A stretch of 64,000 nt of DNA from contig NZ_JAGPXN010000008.1 of NCBI RefSeq assembly GCF_018070575.1, positions 205,976-269,975 on the forward strand, written 5' to 3'. Each line of letters begins with the position of its first letter. Position 1 is the stretch's first letter. Positions 42,358-51,196 of the stretch are shown in pieces. The notes beneath the pieces are model-generated. The model searched no databases and was not told the origin of the DNA. It saw only the letters and a list, made by a program, of their open reading frames with translations. Position numbers and translations under genes: made by a program. Origin of the DNA: Micromonospora sp. C31. GTDB taxonomy: Bacteria > Actinomycetota > Actinomycetes > Mycobacteriales > Micromonosporaceae.

Positions 42358-43922
42358 CTGTCGACGCGCCGGCACCCGCGCGGTGGCGGCTGTCCCGGGC
42401 GGCGGTGCTCTTCGCGGTCTTCGTCTGCGCCGCCTGCGGCCTGGTCTACGAACTGGCCCTGGTCGCCCTGGGCAGCTACCTGATCGGCGACACGGTCGGG
42501 CAGACCTCGATCGTGCTCGGCGTGATGGTGTTCGCGATGGGCGTCGGCGCGCTCGCCGCCAAGCCGTTGCAGCCCCGGTCCGCCGTCGCGTTCGCCGCGA
42601 TCGAGCTGGCCCTGGCCCTGCTCGGCGGCCTCTGCGTGCTCGGGCTCTACGCGGCCTTCGCGTGGCTGGACCTCTACGGCCCGGCGCTGGTCGCCACCGC
42701 CTTCGTGCTCGGCCTGCTGATCGGCGCGGAGATCCCGCTGCTGATGGTGCTGCTGCAACGCATCCGGGAGCAGTCGGCCGGCAGCGCGGTGGCGGACCTG
42801 TTCGCCGCCGACTACGTCGGCGCGCTGCTGGGCGGGTTGGCCTTCCCGTTCCTGCTGCTGCCGGTCTTCGGCCTGCTCAAGGGGGCGCTGGTGGTCGGCG
42901 CGGTGAACGCCGTCGCCGGGCTCGCGCTGATCTGCACGGTCTTCCGGCGCGAGCTGGGCCGCCGGGCGCGCGTCGCGCTCGGCGCCGGCAGCGTCGTGGT
43001 CTTCCTCAGCCTCGGGTACGCGTGGGTGACCGCGCACGACTTCGAGCTGACCGCCCGCCAGCAGCTCTACCGGGATCCGGTGGTGCACGCCGAGCGCAGC
43101 CGGTACCAGGAGATCGTGCTCACCCGTTCGGTCGCCGAGACCGGCCGCGCGGGCACCGACCTGCGGCTCTTCCTCAACGGCGACCTCCAGTTCAGCTCGG
43201 TCGACGAGTACCGCTACCACGAGGCGCTGGTGCATCCGGTGCTCAACGGCCCGCGCGGCGAGGTGCTGGTGCTCGGCGCCGGGGACGGCCTCGCCGTACG
43301 CGAGCTGCTGCGCTACCCGGACGTCCGGCGGATCACCGTGGTGGACCTGGACCCGGCGGTGGTGGCGCTGGCCCGCAGCGAGCCGCAGCTGCGCCGGCTC
43401 AACGGCGGCGCGCTCGACGACCCCCGGGTCCGGGTGGTGCACGACGACGCGTTCGCCTGGCTGCGTAACGCCGCCGACCGGTTCGACGCGGTGGTGGCCG
43501 ACCTGCCCGACCCGGACGAGACGGCCACCGCCAAGCTCTACACGGTCGAGTTCTACGTCCTGGTGCGGGCGGTGCTCGCCGAGGGCGGCCGGCTGGTGGT
43601 CCAGTCCGGCTCGCCGTACTTCGCGCCCCGGTCGTACTGGTCGATCGAGGCGTCGCTGCGCGAGGCGGGCTTCGCGACCACGCCGTACCACGTCGACGTG
43701 CCGTCCTTCGGCGACTGGGGCTTCCTGTTGGCGGCTCCCGGCCCGACCGCGCCCGCCCTGGCCCTGCCGTCGGACGTGCCCGGGCTGCGCTTCCTCGACG
43801 CGGCGACCCTGACCGCCGCCGGCAACTTTCCGGCCGACCGCCGCCGGTTGGCCGTGCCGGCCTCCACCCTGCTCCAGCCTCGGGTGCTGGAGTACGCCCG
43901 CGCGGAGTGGCGCGGCTACTGA
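42354..43922 (+). CDS. Membrane-fused spermidine synthase-like aminopropyltransferase
   Basis: This 522-residue protein starts at the GTG sharing GTGA with the preceding stop. Residues ~12-220 contain about seven membrane helices. The C-terminal half is a spermidine-synthase fold: RYQEIVLTRS, LRLFLNGDLQFSSVDEYRYH, EVLVLGAGDGLAVRELLRYP (nucleotide loop), ITVVDLDPAVVALA and VVADLPDPDETATAKLYTVE, which holds the catalytic Asp pair region. It should transfer an aminopropyl group from decarboxylated S-adenosylmethionine; the acceptor is unknown. No speD or speB is present. It is the enzymatic core of the operon. Confidence 0.85.
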   Translation: MTVDAPAPARWRLSRAAVLFAVFVCAACGLVYELALVALGSYLIGDTVGQTSIVLGVMVFAMGVGALAAKPLQPRSAVAFAAIELALALLGGLCVLGLYAAFAWLDLYGPALVATAFVLGLLIGAEIPLLMVLLQRIREQSAGSAVADLFAADYVGALLGGLAFPFLLLPVFGLLKGALVVGAVNAVAGLALICTVFRRELGRRARVALGAGSVVVFLSLGYAWVTAHDFELTARQQLYRDPVVHAERSRYQEIVLTRSVAETGRAGTDLRLFLNGDLQFSSVDEYRYHEALVHPVLNGPRGEVLVLGAGDGLAVRELLRYPDVRRITVVDLDPAVVALARSEPQLRRLNGGALDDPRVRVVHDDAFAWLRNAADRFDAVVADLPDPDETATAKLYTVEFYVLVRAVLAEGGRLVVQSGSPYFAPRSYWSIEASLREAGFATTPYHVDVPSFGDWGFLLAAPGPTAPALALPSDVPGLRFLDAATLTAAGNFPADRRRLAVPASTLLQPRVLEYARAEWRGY

Positions 43923-44031
43923 GGCACCCGCAGCCCACGATCGTCGCCGTCCCGGCGGGTCAATGTCCGTCTGACGTGCCGGAGTGGCCCGACCTGGATA
44001 CGGTGTGACCGCGATCTAGGGAAGGAGAATC

Positions 44032-44832
44032 ATGGTCGATTCCCACAACACGCCGGCCCGCACCCGGCCGGGTGCGGTGACCGTATCCACGTATCTGCTG
44101 TGGCTGTTCGCGCTCATGCAGCTGATCGGTCTCATCATCACGCTCGCCACCGTCGGCACCATCTCGGAGGTGCTCGACGAGGCGTACCGGGGCACCGACG
44201 CCAACGGCACGCAGAACCTGGCGGACATCACCAAGATGGTCACCATCGGTGGTGGCATCTTCCTACTGCTGCTGGCGGTCGTGCTGGCCGTGCTCGGGGT
44301 GTTCAACAACCGGGGCAGCAACGGGTCGCGGATCACCACCTGGGTGCTCGGCGGCATCCTGGTCTGCTGCACGGGCGGCGGGCTGGTCAGCGGCCTGGGT
44401 GGCGGCTTCGGCACCGGTCAGACGACCGGCGACGGGCCGAGCCCGGAGGAGATCCAGCGGCGCCTCGACGAGGCGCTGCCGGGCTGGTTCGGCCCGGTCA
44501 CCACGCTGCTCAGCGTGATCGGGCTGCTCGCGCTGCTCGGCGCGCTGATCCTGCTGGCACTGCCGAAGGCCAACGAGTTCTTCCGCAAGCCGAAGCAGGT
44601 CTGGGAGCCCCCGACCCCGGGCGCGGCCTACCCGCAGACCGGCCAGCCGGGCTACCCGCAGACCGGCCAGCCCGGTTACCCGCCGACGCCCGGCTACCCG
44701 CCGACGCCGGGGCAGCCGCAGGCCCCCGATCAGCCGGGCTACCCGCCGGCTCCGGGCAGCCAGCCGGGGTCGAACCCGGGTGGCGAGCCGCCCGGTCCCG
44801 ACCGTCCCGGCCCGAACCCGCCGGCGAGTTGA
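44032..44832 (+). CDS. Four-helix membrane protein with proline-rich tail
   Basis: This 266-residue protein starts at an ATG with GGGAAGGAG about 5 nt upstream. Membrane segments lie near residues 17-45, 75-90, 102-125 and 155-175, with the acidic stretch SPEEIQRRLDEALPGWFGP before the last. The C-terminal ~70 residues are Pro/Gly/Tyr repeats (GQPGYPQT). The next gene encodes a protein of the same topology with a shorter proline tail. Function unknown. Confidence 0.65.
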   Translation: MVDSHNTPARTRPGAVTVSTYLLWLFALMQLIGLIITLATVGTISEVLDEAYRGTDANGTQNLADITKMVTIGGGIFLLLLAVVLAVLGVFNNRGSNGSRITTWVLGGILVCCTGGGLVSGLGGGFGTGQTTGDGPSPEEIQRRLDEALPGWFGPVTTLLSVIGLLALLGALILLALPKANEFFRKPKQVWEPPTPGAAYPQTGQPGYPQTGQPGYPPTPGYPPTPGQPQAPDQPGYPPAPGSQPGSNPGGEPPGPDRPGPNPPAS

Positions 44833-44856
44833 CCGGTCCGTAACAGCGACGCCGAC

Positions 44857-44900
44857 GGTCCCTCCGAGTAGGTTGCAACCCGACGCCTACCGGAGGGACC
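44857..44900 (+). promoter_or_regulatory. Hairpin covering the ribosome site of the gene at 44905
   Basis: The left arm 44857-44872 (GGTCCCTCCGAGTAGG) pairs with 44886-44900 (CCTACCGGAGGGACC), with one bulged A. The right arm contains GGAGGG, the only ribosome site for the GTG at 44905. The hairpin can act both as terminator of the preceding gene and as a lid on translation of the next. Confidence 0.65.
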
Positions 44901-44904
44901 CGTC

Positions 44905-45570
44905 GTGTCGTACCCCGATCGGGCACCGGCCCGCCGCCCGGCCGTGGTCACGGCTGCCGTGACGGTGCTGGCGGTGATGGCGGTCGCCGCCCTCGCGTAC
45001 GCCGTCGCCGGTGTGGCGGCGCGCGGCGGCACCGTCGACCGGTTCCGGGCCGCCGCCGCGGACACCTCGGCGGGCCCGGGCCAGATCGACCGGATGGTCA
45101 CCCTGATCGGCGTCTCCACCGTGCTGACGGCGGCGGTGAGCCTGCTCGCGGGGCTGCTCCTCGCCGGTCTCGCCCTCGGCCTGCGGGCCGGCCGGGACGG
45201 CGCCCGCACCGCGACCTGGGTGGTGGCGGGGCTGGGGCTGGTCGCCGGGTGCTGCGGGCTGACGCTGCTGGTCGGCCAGCGCGCCACCCCGCTCGCCTCG
45301 GGCGAGGACGACCGGGCGACGGCGGAACTCTTCGGCCTCCTCGCCGACGCCTACCCGTCCTGGTGGATCCCGCTGGGCGCGGGGCTTTCCGTCGGCCAGG
45401 TGCTCGGTTACCTTGTGGTAGCCGTGCTGCTGGCACTGCCGGCGGCCAGCGCCTGGTTCCGCCGGCGGCCCGCGCCGTCCGTTTCGTACCACCCGTCGGC
45501 GTCGCCACCCGTTCAGTTCCCGCACCAGCCGCCCGGGGCGCCGCCCGCGCCCCCACATCCGCCGAGGTGA
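44905..45570 (+). CDS. Membrane protein, paralogue-like to the gene at 44032
   Basis: This 221-residue protein starts at a GTG whose GGAGGG site is 8 nt upstream and inside a hairpin. It has four membrane helices: VVTAAVTVLAVMAVAALAYA, VSTVLTAAVSLLAGLLLAGL, WVVAGLGLVAGCCGLTLLVG and GQVLGYLVVAVLLALPAASA. An extracytoplasmic stretch before the last contains LFGLLADAYPSWWIP, comparable to the PGWFGP segment of the neighbour. The C-terminal tail is proline-rich. Function unknown. Confidence 0.65.
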   Translation: MSYPDRAPARRPAVVTAAVTVLAVMAVAALAYAVAGVAARGGTVDRFRAAAADTSAGPGQIDRMVTLIGVSTVLTAAVSLLAGLLLAGLALGLRAGRDGARTATWVVAGLGLVAGCCGLTLLVGQRATPLASGEDDRATAELFGLLADAYPSWWIPLGAGLSVGQVLGYLVVAVLLALPAASAWFRRRPAPSVSYHPSASPPVQFPHQPPGAPPAPPHPPR

Positions 45571-45579
45571 GGACCGCCC

Positions 45580-46389
45580 GTGACGCTCGACCAGCCGACC
45601 AGCGAGCGGCGGGCCCTGATCACCGGAGCGACCGCCGGCATCGGTGCCGCCTTCGCCCGACGGCTGGCCGCCGACGGCTGGCACCTGGTGCTGGTGGCCC
45701 GGGACGCGGCCCGGCTGGCCGCGACGGCCGACGAGCTGACCGGACGGCACGGCCGGGAGGTCGACACGATCGCGGCCGACCTGTCCACAGACGATGGTTG
45801 CGCGACGGTGGAGCGGCGGCTGGCCGAGGGCCCGCCGATCGGGTTGCTGGTGAACAACGCCGGAATCAGCCTGAACACCCCGTTCCTGCGGTCGTCCGCC
45901 GACGACGAGGCGCGGCTGCTGCGGCTCAACGTGCACGCTGTGATGCGGCTGACCCTCGCGGGCCTGCGTCCGATGACCGAGCGGCGCTCCGGGGCAGTGA
46001 TAAATGTCTCTTCGGTGGCGGGTTTCGGCGCGGTCATGCCGGGGTCGACATACTCCGCCAGCAAGGCGTGGGTCACCAACTTCAGCGAGTCCGTCGGCCA
46101 GTCCGCCCGGCCCTACGGCGTGCGCGTGATGGCGCTCTGCCCCGGCTACACGCGAACCGAGTTCCACGAGCGTGCCGGCATCAACATGTCCAAGACGCCG
46201 GAGTGGATGTGGCTGCGGGCCGACGATGTCGTCGACGAAGCCCTGCGTGACCTGCGGAAAGGCAAGCTGGTCAGCGTTCCGGCGTGGAAGTACAAGCTCG
46301 CCGTGGCGGGGCTGCGGCACGCGCCCAGGCGGCTGCTGGAGGTGGTGTCGCGGGACACCCGGGGCCGGATCGGTCGCGCCGACGGCTGA
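45580..46389 (+). CDS. Short-chain dehydrogenase/reductase (SDR)
   Basis: This 269-residue protein, GTG start at 45580, has the classical SDR features: cofactor loop ALITGATAGIGAAFARRL, LVNNAGISLN, the catalytic serine in VINVSSVAGFG and YSASK, and PGYTRTEFHERAG after it. The basic residue in LVARDAARL suggests NADP(H). The C-terminal region with WLRADDVVDEALRDLRKGK is like the DltE/YbbO-type reductases. Substrate unknown. It starts 9 nt after the preceding membrane protein gene. Confidence 0.85.
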   Translation: MTLDQPTSERRALITGATAGIGAAFARRLAADGWHLVLVARDAARLAATADELTGRHGREVDTIAADLSTDDGCATVERRLAEGPPIGLLVNNAGISLNTPFLRSSADDEARLLRLNVHAVMRLTLAGLRPMTERRSGAVINVSSVAGFGAVMPGSTYSASKAWVTNFSESVGQSARPYGVRVMALCPGYTRTEFHERAGINMSKTPEWMWLRADDVVDEALRDLRKGKLVSVPAWKYKLAVAGLRHAPRRLLEVVSRDTRGRIGRADG

Positions 46390-46537
46390 GCCGCGGCTCG
46401 GCGTCGGCTCGTTGCGTCGGCCCTTGTCGATCGCCCGCTATGTCCGGCTGAACGGTCGCTCAGCGTAGCCGGCCCTGGTCGCCCCGCAGGTCGTTCCCAG
46501 GGCTGATCCGGGTGGACCCCACACACGAGGTACAGAC

Positions 46538-47098
46538 TTGAGCAGTACCCTCTTCGGCATGGGGGACCACGACGACCTGCGTAAATTCATCACTGACCTG
46601 GCGGTGGTCCACGGCCGGGTGGTGCTCTCCTCGGGGCGCGAGGCCGACTGGTACGTCGATCTACGTCGCGTCACGCTCCATCACCAGGCCGCTCCGTTGG
46701 TGGGCCGCGTGATGCGTGACCTGACGGCCGACTGGGAATACGAAGCGGTGGGCGGGCTGACCCTGGGCGCCGACCCGGTGGCGCTGTCGATGGTGCACGC
46801 CGCGTCGGAGACCGGTCGACCGGTGGACGCCTTCGTGGTTCGCAAGGCGGGTAAGACGCACGGGCTCCAGCGTCGGATCGAGGGGCCGGACGTGGCCGGC
46901 CGGCGGGTGTTGGCGGTTGAGGACACCTCCACCACCGGGGGAAGTGTGTTGACGGCGGTCGAGGCCCTTCGCGAGGTCGGGGCCGAGATCGTGGGTGTGG
47001 CGGTTATTGTTGATCGAGGCGCCGGCGACGCGGTGCGAGCCGCCGGATTGCCGTATCGGGCGGCCTATACGTTGGCTGACCTCGGCCTTGTGGCGTAA
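46538..47098 (+). CDS. pyrE: Orotate phosphoribosyltransferase
   Basis: This 186-residue protein contains SSGREADWYVDLRRVTLHHQ, GGLTLGADPVALSM, FVVRKAGKTHG and the PRPP motif VLAVEDTSTTGGS. It converts orotate and PRPP to OMP in pyrimidine synthesis. The TTG at 46538 has GAGG 9 nt upstream and is chosen over the ATG at 46559, which has none. It stands apart from other pyr genes. Confidence 0.9.
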   Translation: MSSTLFGMGDHDDLRKFITDLAVVHGRVVLSSGREADWYVDLRRVTLHHQAAPLVGRVMRDLTADWEYEAVGGLTLGADPVALSMVHAASETGRPVDAFVVRKAGKTHGLQRRIEGPDVAGRRVLAVEDTSTTGGSVLTAVEALREVGAEIVGVAVIVDRGAGDAVRAAGLPYRAAYTLADLGLVA

Positions 47099-47164
47099 AA
47101 GTCTGCCGATTTGGATCCGCCGATATGCAGGCGGATCGATGCTGCTGGTGGAAGGATGGAATTC

Positions 47165-47533
47165 GTGGGAACTGCGTTGGCTGAAATGACTATGCCTCAG
47201 ATCTCGCCGCTTGCCGGCGAGCCGATCGAACGTGCCGATGCCGAGCGTCTCGCGGGGGTCCTCAAGGCCCTCGCCGACCCCGCTCGACTTCGGCTGCTCA
47301 GCCTGATCCAGTCGGCGCCCGAGGGCGAGGCGTGCGTGTGCGACCTGACCGCACCCCTCGGCCTCTCGCAGCCGACGGTCAGTCACCACCTGCGTATCCT
47401 CACCGAGGCCGGCTTGCTGGAGCGGGAGAAGCGCGGTGTCTGGGCCTACTACCGGCTGGTGCCGACGGCGATCGCCACGATCGCCGATCTGCTCACGCCG
47501 CCGCGCAAGCGCGCCACCAAGAAGGCGCGCTGA
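47165..47533 (+). CDS. ArsR-family metalloregulator
   Basis: This protein has 122 residues from the GTG at 47165 (GGAAGG lies 9 nt upstream; the ATG at 47156 touches the same site). The winged helix reads LAGVLKALADPARLRLLSLI, then CVCDLTAPLGLSQPTVSHHL and GLLEREKRGVWAYYRLV. The CVC in the third helix is the metal-binding position of ArsR/SmtB repressors that sense As(III), Cd or Pb. No resistance gene is next to it, so it may act on distant targets or itself. Confidence 0.85.
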   Translation: MGTALAEMTMPQISPLAGEPIERADAERLAGVLKALADPARLRLLSLIQSAPEGEACVCDLTAPLGLSQPTVSHHLRILTEAGLLEREKRGVWAYYRLVPTAIATIADLLTPPRKRATKKAR

Positions 47534-47548
47534 CTCTTCCGATCCGGT

Positions 47549-47585
47549 CCGCTCGGTGACCGCCCCTGAGGCGGCCACCGAGCGG
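47549..47585. terminator. Bidirectional terminator
   Basis: A 16-bp stem with one mismatch (47549-47564 with 47570-47585, loop cctga) lies between the convergent ArsR gene and DUF368 gene. Confidence 0.85.
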
Positions 47586-47601
47586 ATGGGTCGCGGCCGG
47601 C

Positions 47602-48540
47602 TCAGCGGACGTGCGGGCTCTCCTCGTACGTCTCCTCGGTGAGATCCCTCGCCGCGCGCCGCAGTCGGCGACGCTCGGCGATGATCATTGCGCTGACCAG
47701 CGCCACGCCGAGCAGGAAGAGCGCGACGATCGACACGAGGTTTTCGCCCGGAGCGTGCATCGACCGGTCCTCCGACTGCCACGGCCACAGGGCACGGAGG
47801 CTGCCGAGGATGATGCCGGCCATCACCGCCAACGTCATCCGACGGTGCTTCTCCAGCAACCACTGAAGCAGCTTCACGAACAGCGCCAGGCCGACGACCA
47901 TCCCGGCCCCGAAGACGGCCAGGTAGCCGAAGTCACGGTCGTTCACCGCATTGATCGTCGGCTCGTAGAGGCCGACGGTCAGCAGCAGGAACGATCCGGA
48001 GACGCCGGGCAACACCAGGGCGCAGACCGCGACCGCCGCCGCCACCAGGACGACCAGCGGGTTCGGGGTGACCGTCGCCTGCGGCAGACCGGTCAGCACG
48101 AAGGCGGCCACGGCGCTGACCACCAGGGCGGCGACCTCCTTGCCCCGCCACGGCTTGCCCACCATCGAGATCGGCACCAGCACCGAGGCGAGCACGAGAC
48201 CGAGGAACAGCCCACGGGTCTGCTCCGGGTGGTCGTGCAGCAGCGGCTCCAGCAGCTTCGCCGCGATCAGCAGACCGGGCACCATGCCCAGCAGGAGCGG
48301 GATCACCACCTCCCAGTGCACCTGCCGGAACTGGTGCGAGGTCCGCGTCCACCCCCTTCCGCGGGGGACGTCCGAGGCCGCGAAGCGGACCGCGTTCACC
48401 AGGTGGCCGGCGGATGCGATGACCCGCTCGTACACCCCGGTGACCAGCGCGATCGTGCCGCCGCTGACCCCCGGGACGGCTTCAGCCACACCGATGGCCG
48501 CCCCACGGAAGACGTGGCCAATGCGTTCGCCCCATGCCAT
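47602..48540 (-). CDS. DUF368 membrane protein (PopT-type polyprenyl-phosphate translocase)
   Basis: This 312-residue protein starts at the ATG at 48540. It opens with the family motif GAAIGVAEAVPGVSGGTIAL, mirrored in the second half by ALVLPGVSGSFLLLTVGLYE, so two inverted halves are visible. About eight membrane segments are predicted. DUF368 proteins (PopT) have been shown to recycle undecaprenyl phosphate across the membrane for cell-wall synthesis. The role here is assigned by family. Confidence 0.85.
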   Translation of the reverse strand: MAWGERIGHVFRGAAIGVAEAVPGVSGGTIALVTGVYERVIASAGHLVNAVRFAASDVPRGRGWTRTSHQFRQVHWEVVIPLLLGMVPGLLIAAKLLEPLLHDHPEQTRGLFLGLVLASVLVPISMVGKPWRGKEVAALVVSAVAAFVLTGLPQATVTPNPLVVLVAAAVAVCALVLPGVSGSFLLLTVGLYEPTINAVNDRDFGYLAVFGAGMVVGLALFVKLLQWLLEKHRRMTLAVMAGIILGSLRALWPWQSEDRSMHAPGENLVSIVALFLLGVALVSAMIIAERRRLRRAARDLTEETYEESPHVR

Positions 48541-48574
48541 TGCGAGAATCCGTTCGTCATCACTCGAAGCGCTG

Positions 48575-48604
48575 CCTGTGTGGCGCTCGCCACGGCCACA
48601 CAGG
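48575..48604. terminator. Hairpin between the pnkp stop and the DUF368 start
   Basis: CCTGTGTGG (48575-48583) pairs with CCACACAGG (48596-48604) across a 12-nt loop. It lies 67 nt past the pnkp stop on the minus strand, so it may terminate the hen1-pnkp transcript before the DUF368 gene. Confidence 0.5.
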
Positions 48605-48670
48605 CTACCGGTGCCGGGCCCGGGTGCGGCGCACCACGTCGCGCGCCCGGTCGGCGGCGCCGACAGACCG

Positions 48671-51196
48671 TCAGAGCCGGGGGTCGACCGGCTCTGACTC
48701 GCAGGCCAGGATCGCGAAGACCAGCTCGTGCCGGCGCCACAGCGGAGCACCGGCCGCCAGCGCGTCCAGCGCCGCCAGCCCCAGCCCGTGCTCGCGCAGC
48801 GCCAGCCCTCGCTTGCGCCCCAACGACCGGCGGCGTAGCGCGGCAAGCTGCTCCGGCTCGTCGTAGCCCGGACCGTAGATGATCCGCAGATACTCCCGAC
48901 CCCGGCACTTGACACCCGGCTGGAGCAGCGAACCCCGCACACTGCGAGCGGCCGGCCCGGCGTACGGCTTCACCACCATGCCCTCGCCGCCGGCCGCCGT
49001 CAGCGCCAGCCACCACTCGGTGGCCGCCGCCTCGGCGGCCGGATCGGCCAGGTCGACCACCTGGCGACGGGTCGGCGTGAAGAACTCCGGATCGGCGGCG
49101 CAGAGCCGGTCGGCCAGCGCGAGATGCCAGCCGTGGTCCCGGTCGGCGTAGCTGGCCCCCGCTCCGGCCAGCACCGCGAACGGAGCCAGGGTCACCCCGC
49201 GCAGCCCGTCGGTCGGCCCCACGTACGCCCGGTAGGCGTCCGAGTAGGCCAGGATCTCGTCGCGGCGACGGGCCGTCCGGTCGCGTAGCCCGGCCACGGG
49301 CAGGCCCCGCCCGGCCGCCGCCTCCAGCGCGGCCAGCGCCGCCGGGAGCGCGGCCCGGCCGGCGGCGCCGACCCCGGCGTACTGCTCGCGGATCAGGCCG
49401 CCCGCCTTCGCCGACCAGGGCAGCAGCTCGCAGTCGAGCAGCAGCCAGTCGGTGCCCAGCTCGTCGAAGAGCCCCGCCGCGCCGACCGCCGCGCGCACCC
49501 GGTCGAGCAGTTCCGCGTCGAGCGGCGCACCGAAGAACGGGCGGCCGGTGCGGGTGTGCACCACCCCGCCGCCCGGCCCGAACGGCCCGCCGTCGGCCTC
49601 CCGGCAGACGAGCACAACCGCCCGCGAACCCATGTGCTTCTCCTCGCAGACCACCCGGTCCACGCCCGCCGCGCGGTAGTCGGCGAACGCCTGCGCCGGG
49701 TGCTCCAGGAAGCCGCCCGCCGTGGCCGTCGAGCAGGGCGCCATCGTCGGCGGAAGCCACGCCAGCCAGCGCGGATCGACCGCGAAGCGGCTCATCACCT
49801 CCAGCGCGGCGGCGGCGTTCTCCGCCGGCACGGTCAGCGACCCGTACGCGTGCTCGATGTGCCGCCGACCGGTCACGTCGGTCAGCTCCAGCACCTCGTC
49901 CGGCCGGGCCGGGGCGGCGGCCAGCGGGCGGACCGGGGCGTACCACTCCCGCTCCGCCGGCACCGAGACCAGCTCCTTCTCCGGGTAGCGCAGCGCGGTC
50001 AGCCGGCCGCCGAAGACGCAGCCGGTGTCGACGCAGATCGTGTTGTTCACCCACTCCGGCACGGCGGCCGGCGTGTGCCCGTAGACCACCATCGCCGAGC
50101 CCCGGTACTCCCGCGCCCACGGGTAGCGCACCGGCAGCCCGTACTCGTCGGTCTCCCCGGTGGTCTCGCCGTAGAGCGCGAACGAGCGCACCCGGCCCGA
50201 CGCGCGGCCCTGGTAGGCCTCCTTCAGCCCGGCGTGCGCGACCACCAGCCGGCCGCCGTCGAGCACGAAGTGGCTGACCAGGCCGTCGATGAAGCCCGCC
50301 ACCTCGGCCACGAAGGCGTCCGGTTCCGCCGCCAGCTGCGCCATCGTCTCGGCCAGCCCGTGGGTGAGCCGCACCTCGCGGCCGCGCAGCCGGCGCAGCA
50401 GCTTCTGCTCGTGGTTGCCGGGCACGCAGATCGCGTGCCCGGCGGCGACCATGCCCATCACCAGGCGGAGCACGCCGGGGGAGTCCGGGCCGCGGTCCAC
50501 CAGGTCGCCGACGAAGACGGCGGTACGCCCCGACGGGTGCGTCGCGTCCACCGGCCGGCCCCGCTCGTCGCGGCGCAGCTCCCAGCCGAGCCGGACGAGC
50601 AGCGCCTCCAGCTCGACGCGGCAGCCGTGCACGTCGCCGACGATGTCGAACGGCCCGGTCAGCTCGCGCCGGTCGTTGAACAGCTTCTCGTAGCGGATCT
50701 CGGCGGCGTCGATCTCCTCGACGCCGCGCAGCACGTGCACCTTCCGGAAGCCCTCGCGGGCCAACAGCTTGTACGAGCGGCGCAGGTCGCGCTGCATCCG
50801 GGCGAGCACCTGCCGGCCGAAGGTACGGTCGGCGCGGCCCTCGGTGCGTTCCCAGGCCAGGGCCTCCGGCACGTCCAGCACGACGGCCACCGGCAGCACG
50901 TCGTGCTCGCGGGCCACCCGCACCAGCGCGGCCCGGGCGTGCGGCTGGAGGTTGGTCGCGTCGACGACCGTGAGCCGGCCCCGGCGCAGCCGCGTGGCGG
51001 CGACGTGGTGCAGCGCGTCGAAGGCGTCGGCGGAGGCGGACTGGTCGTTCTCGTCGTCGGCCACCATCGCCCGGAACGTGTCCGAGGAGAGCACCTGGCT
51101 GGGCGCGAAGTGCCGGCGGGCGAAGGTGGACTTGCCGGAGCCGGAGACGCCGACGAGTGCGACCAGGGCCAGCTCGGGGATGTCGAGGGTGGTCAC
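48671..51196 (-). CDS. pnkp: Polynucleotide kinase-phosphatase-ligase Pnkp (RNA repair)
   Basis: This 841-residue protein starts at the GTG sharing GTGA with the hen1 stop. An N-terminal 5' kinase has P-loop VGVSGSGKSTFARRHF (about residue 15-30). A central metallophosphatase (residues ~175-400) has DIVGDVHGC, GDLVDRGPDS, VPGNHE and VVAHAGLKEA. The C-terminal nucleotidyltransferase/ligase domain has the adenylation lysine in EEKHMGSRAVVLV, then EGMVVKPYAG and GVKCRGREYLRII. This is the three-domain order of Clostridium thermocellum Pnkp, which repairs ribotoxin-cleaved RNA with Hen1. Confidence 0.95.
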   Translation of the reverse strand: MTTLDIPELALVALVGVSGSGKSTFARRHFAPSQVLSSDTFRAMVADDENDQSASADAFDALHHVAATRLRRGRLTVVDATNLQPHARAALVRVAREHDVLPVAVVLDVPEALAWERTEGRADRTFGRQVLARMQRDLRRSYKLLAREGFRKVHVLRGVEEIDAAEIRYEKLFNDRRELTGPFDIVGDVHGCRVELEALLVRLGWELRRDERGRPVDATHPSGRTAVFVGDLVDRGPDSPGVLRLVMGMVAAGHAICVPGNHEQKLLRRLRGREVRLTHGLAETMAQLAAEPDAFVAEVAGFIDGLVSHFVLDGGRLVVAHAGLKEAYQGRASGRVRSFALYGETTGETDEYGLPVRYPWAREYRGSAMVVYGHTPAAVPEWVNNTICVDTGCVFGGRLTALRYPEKELVSVPAEREWYAPVRPLAAAPARPDEVLELTDVTGRRHIEHAYGSLTVPAENAAAALEVMSRFAVDPRWLAWLPPTMAPCSTATAGGFLEHPAQAFADYRAAGVDRVVCEEKHMGSRAVVLVCREADGGPFGPGGGVVHTRTGRPFFGAPLDAELLDRVRAAVGAAGLFDELGTDWLLLDCELLPWSAKAGGLIREQYAGVGAAGRAALPAALAALEAAAGRGLPVAGLRDRTARRRDEILAYSDAYRAYVGPTDGLRGVTLAPFAVLAGAGASYADRDHGWHLALADRLCAADPEFFTPTRRQVVDLADPAAEAAATEWWLALTAAGGEGMVVKPYAGPAARSVRGSLLQPGVKCRGREYLRIIYGPGYDEPEQLAALRRRSLGRKRGLALREHGLGLAALDALAAGAPLWRRHELVFAILACESEPVDPRL

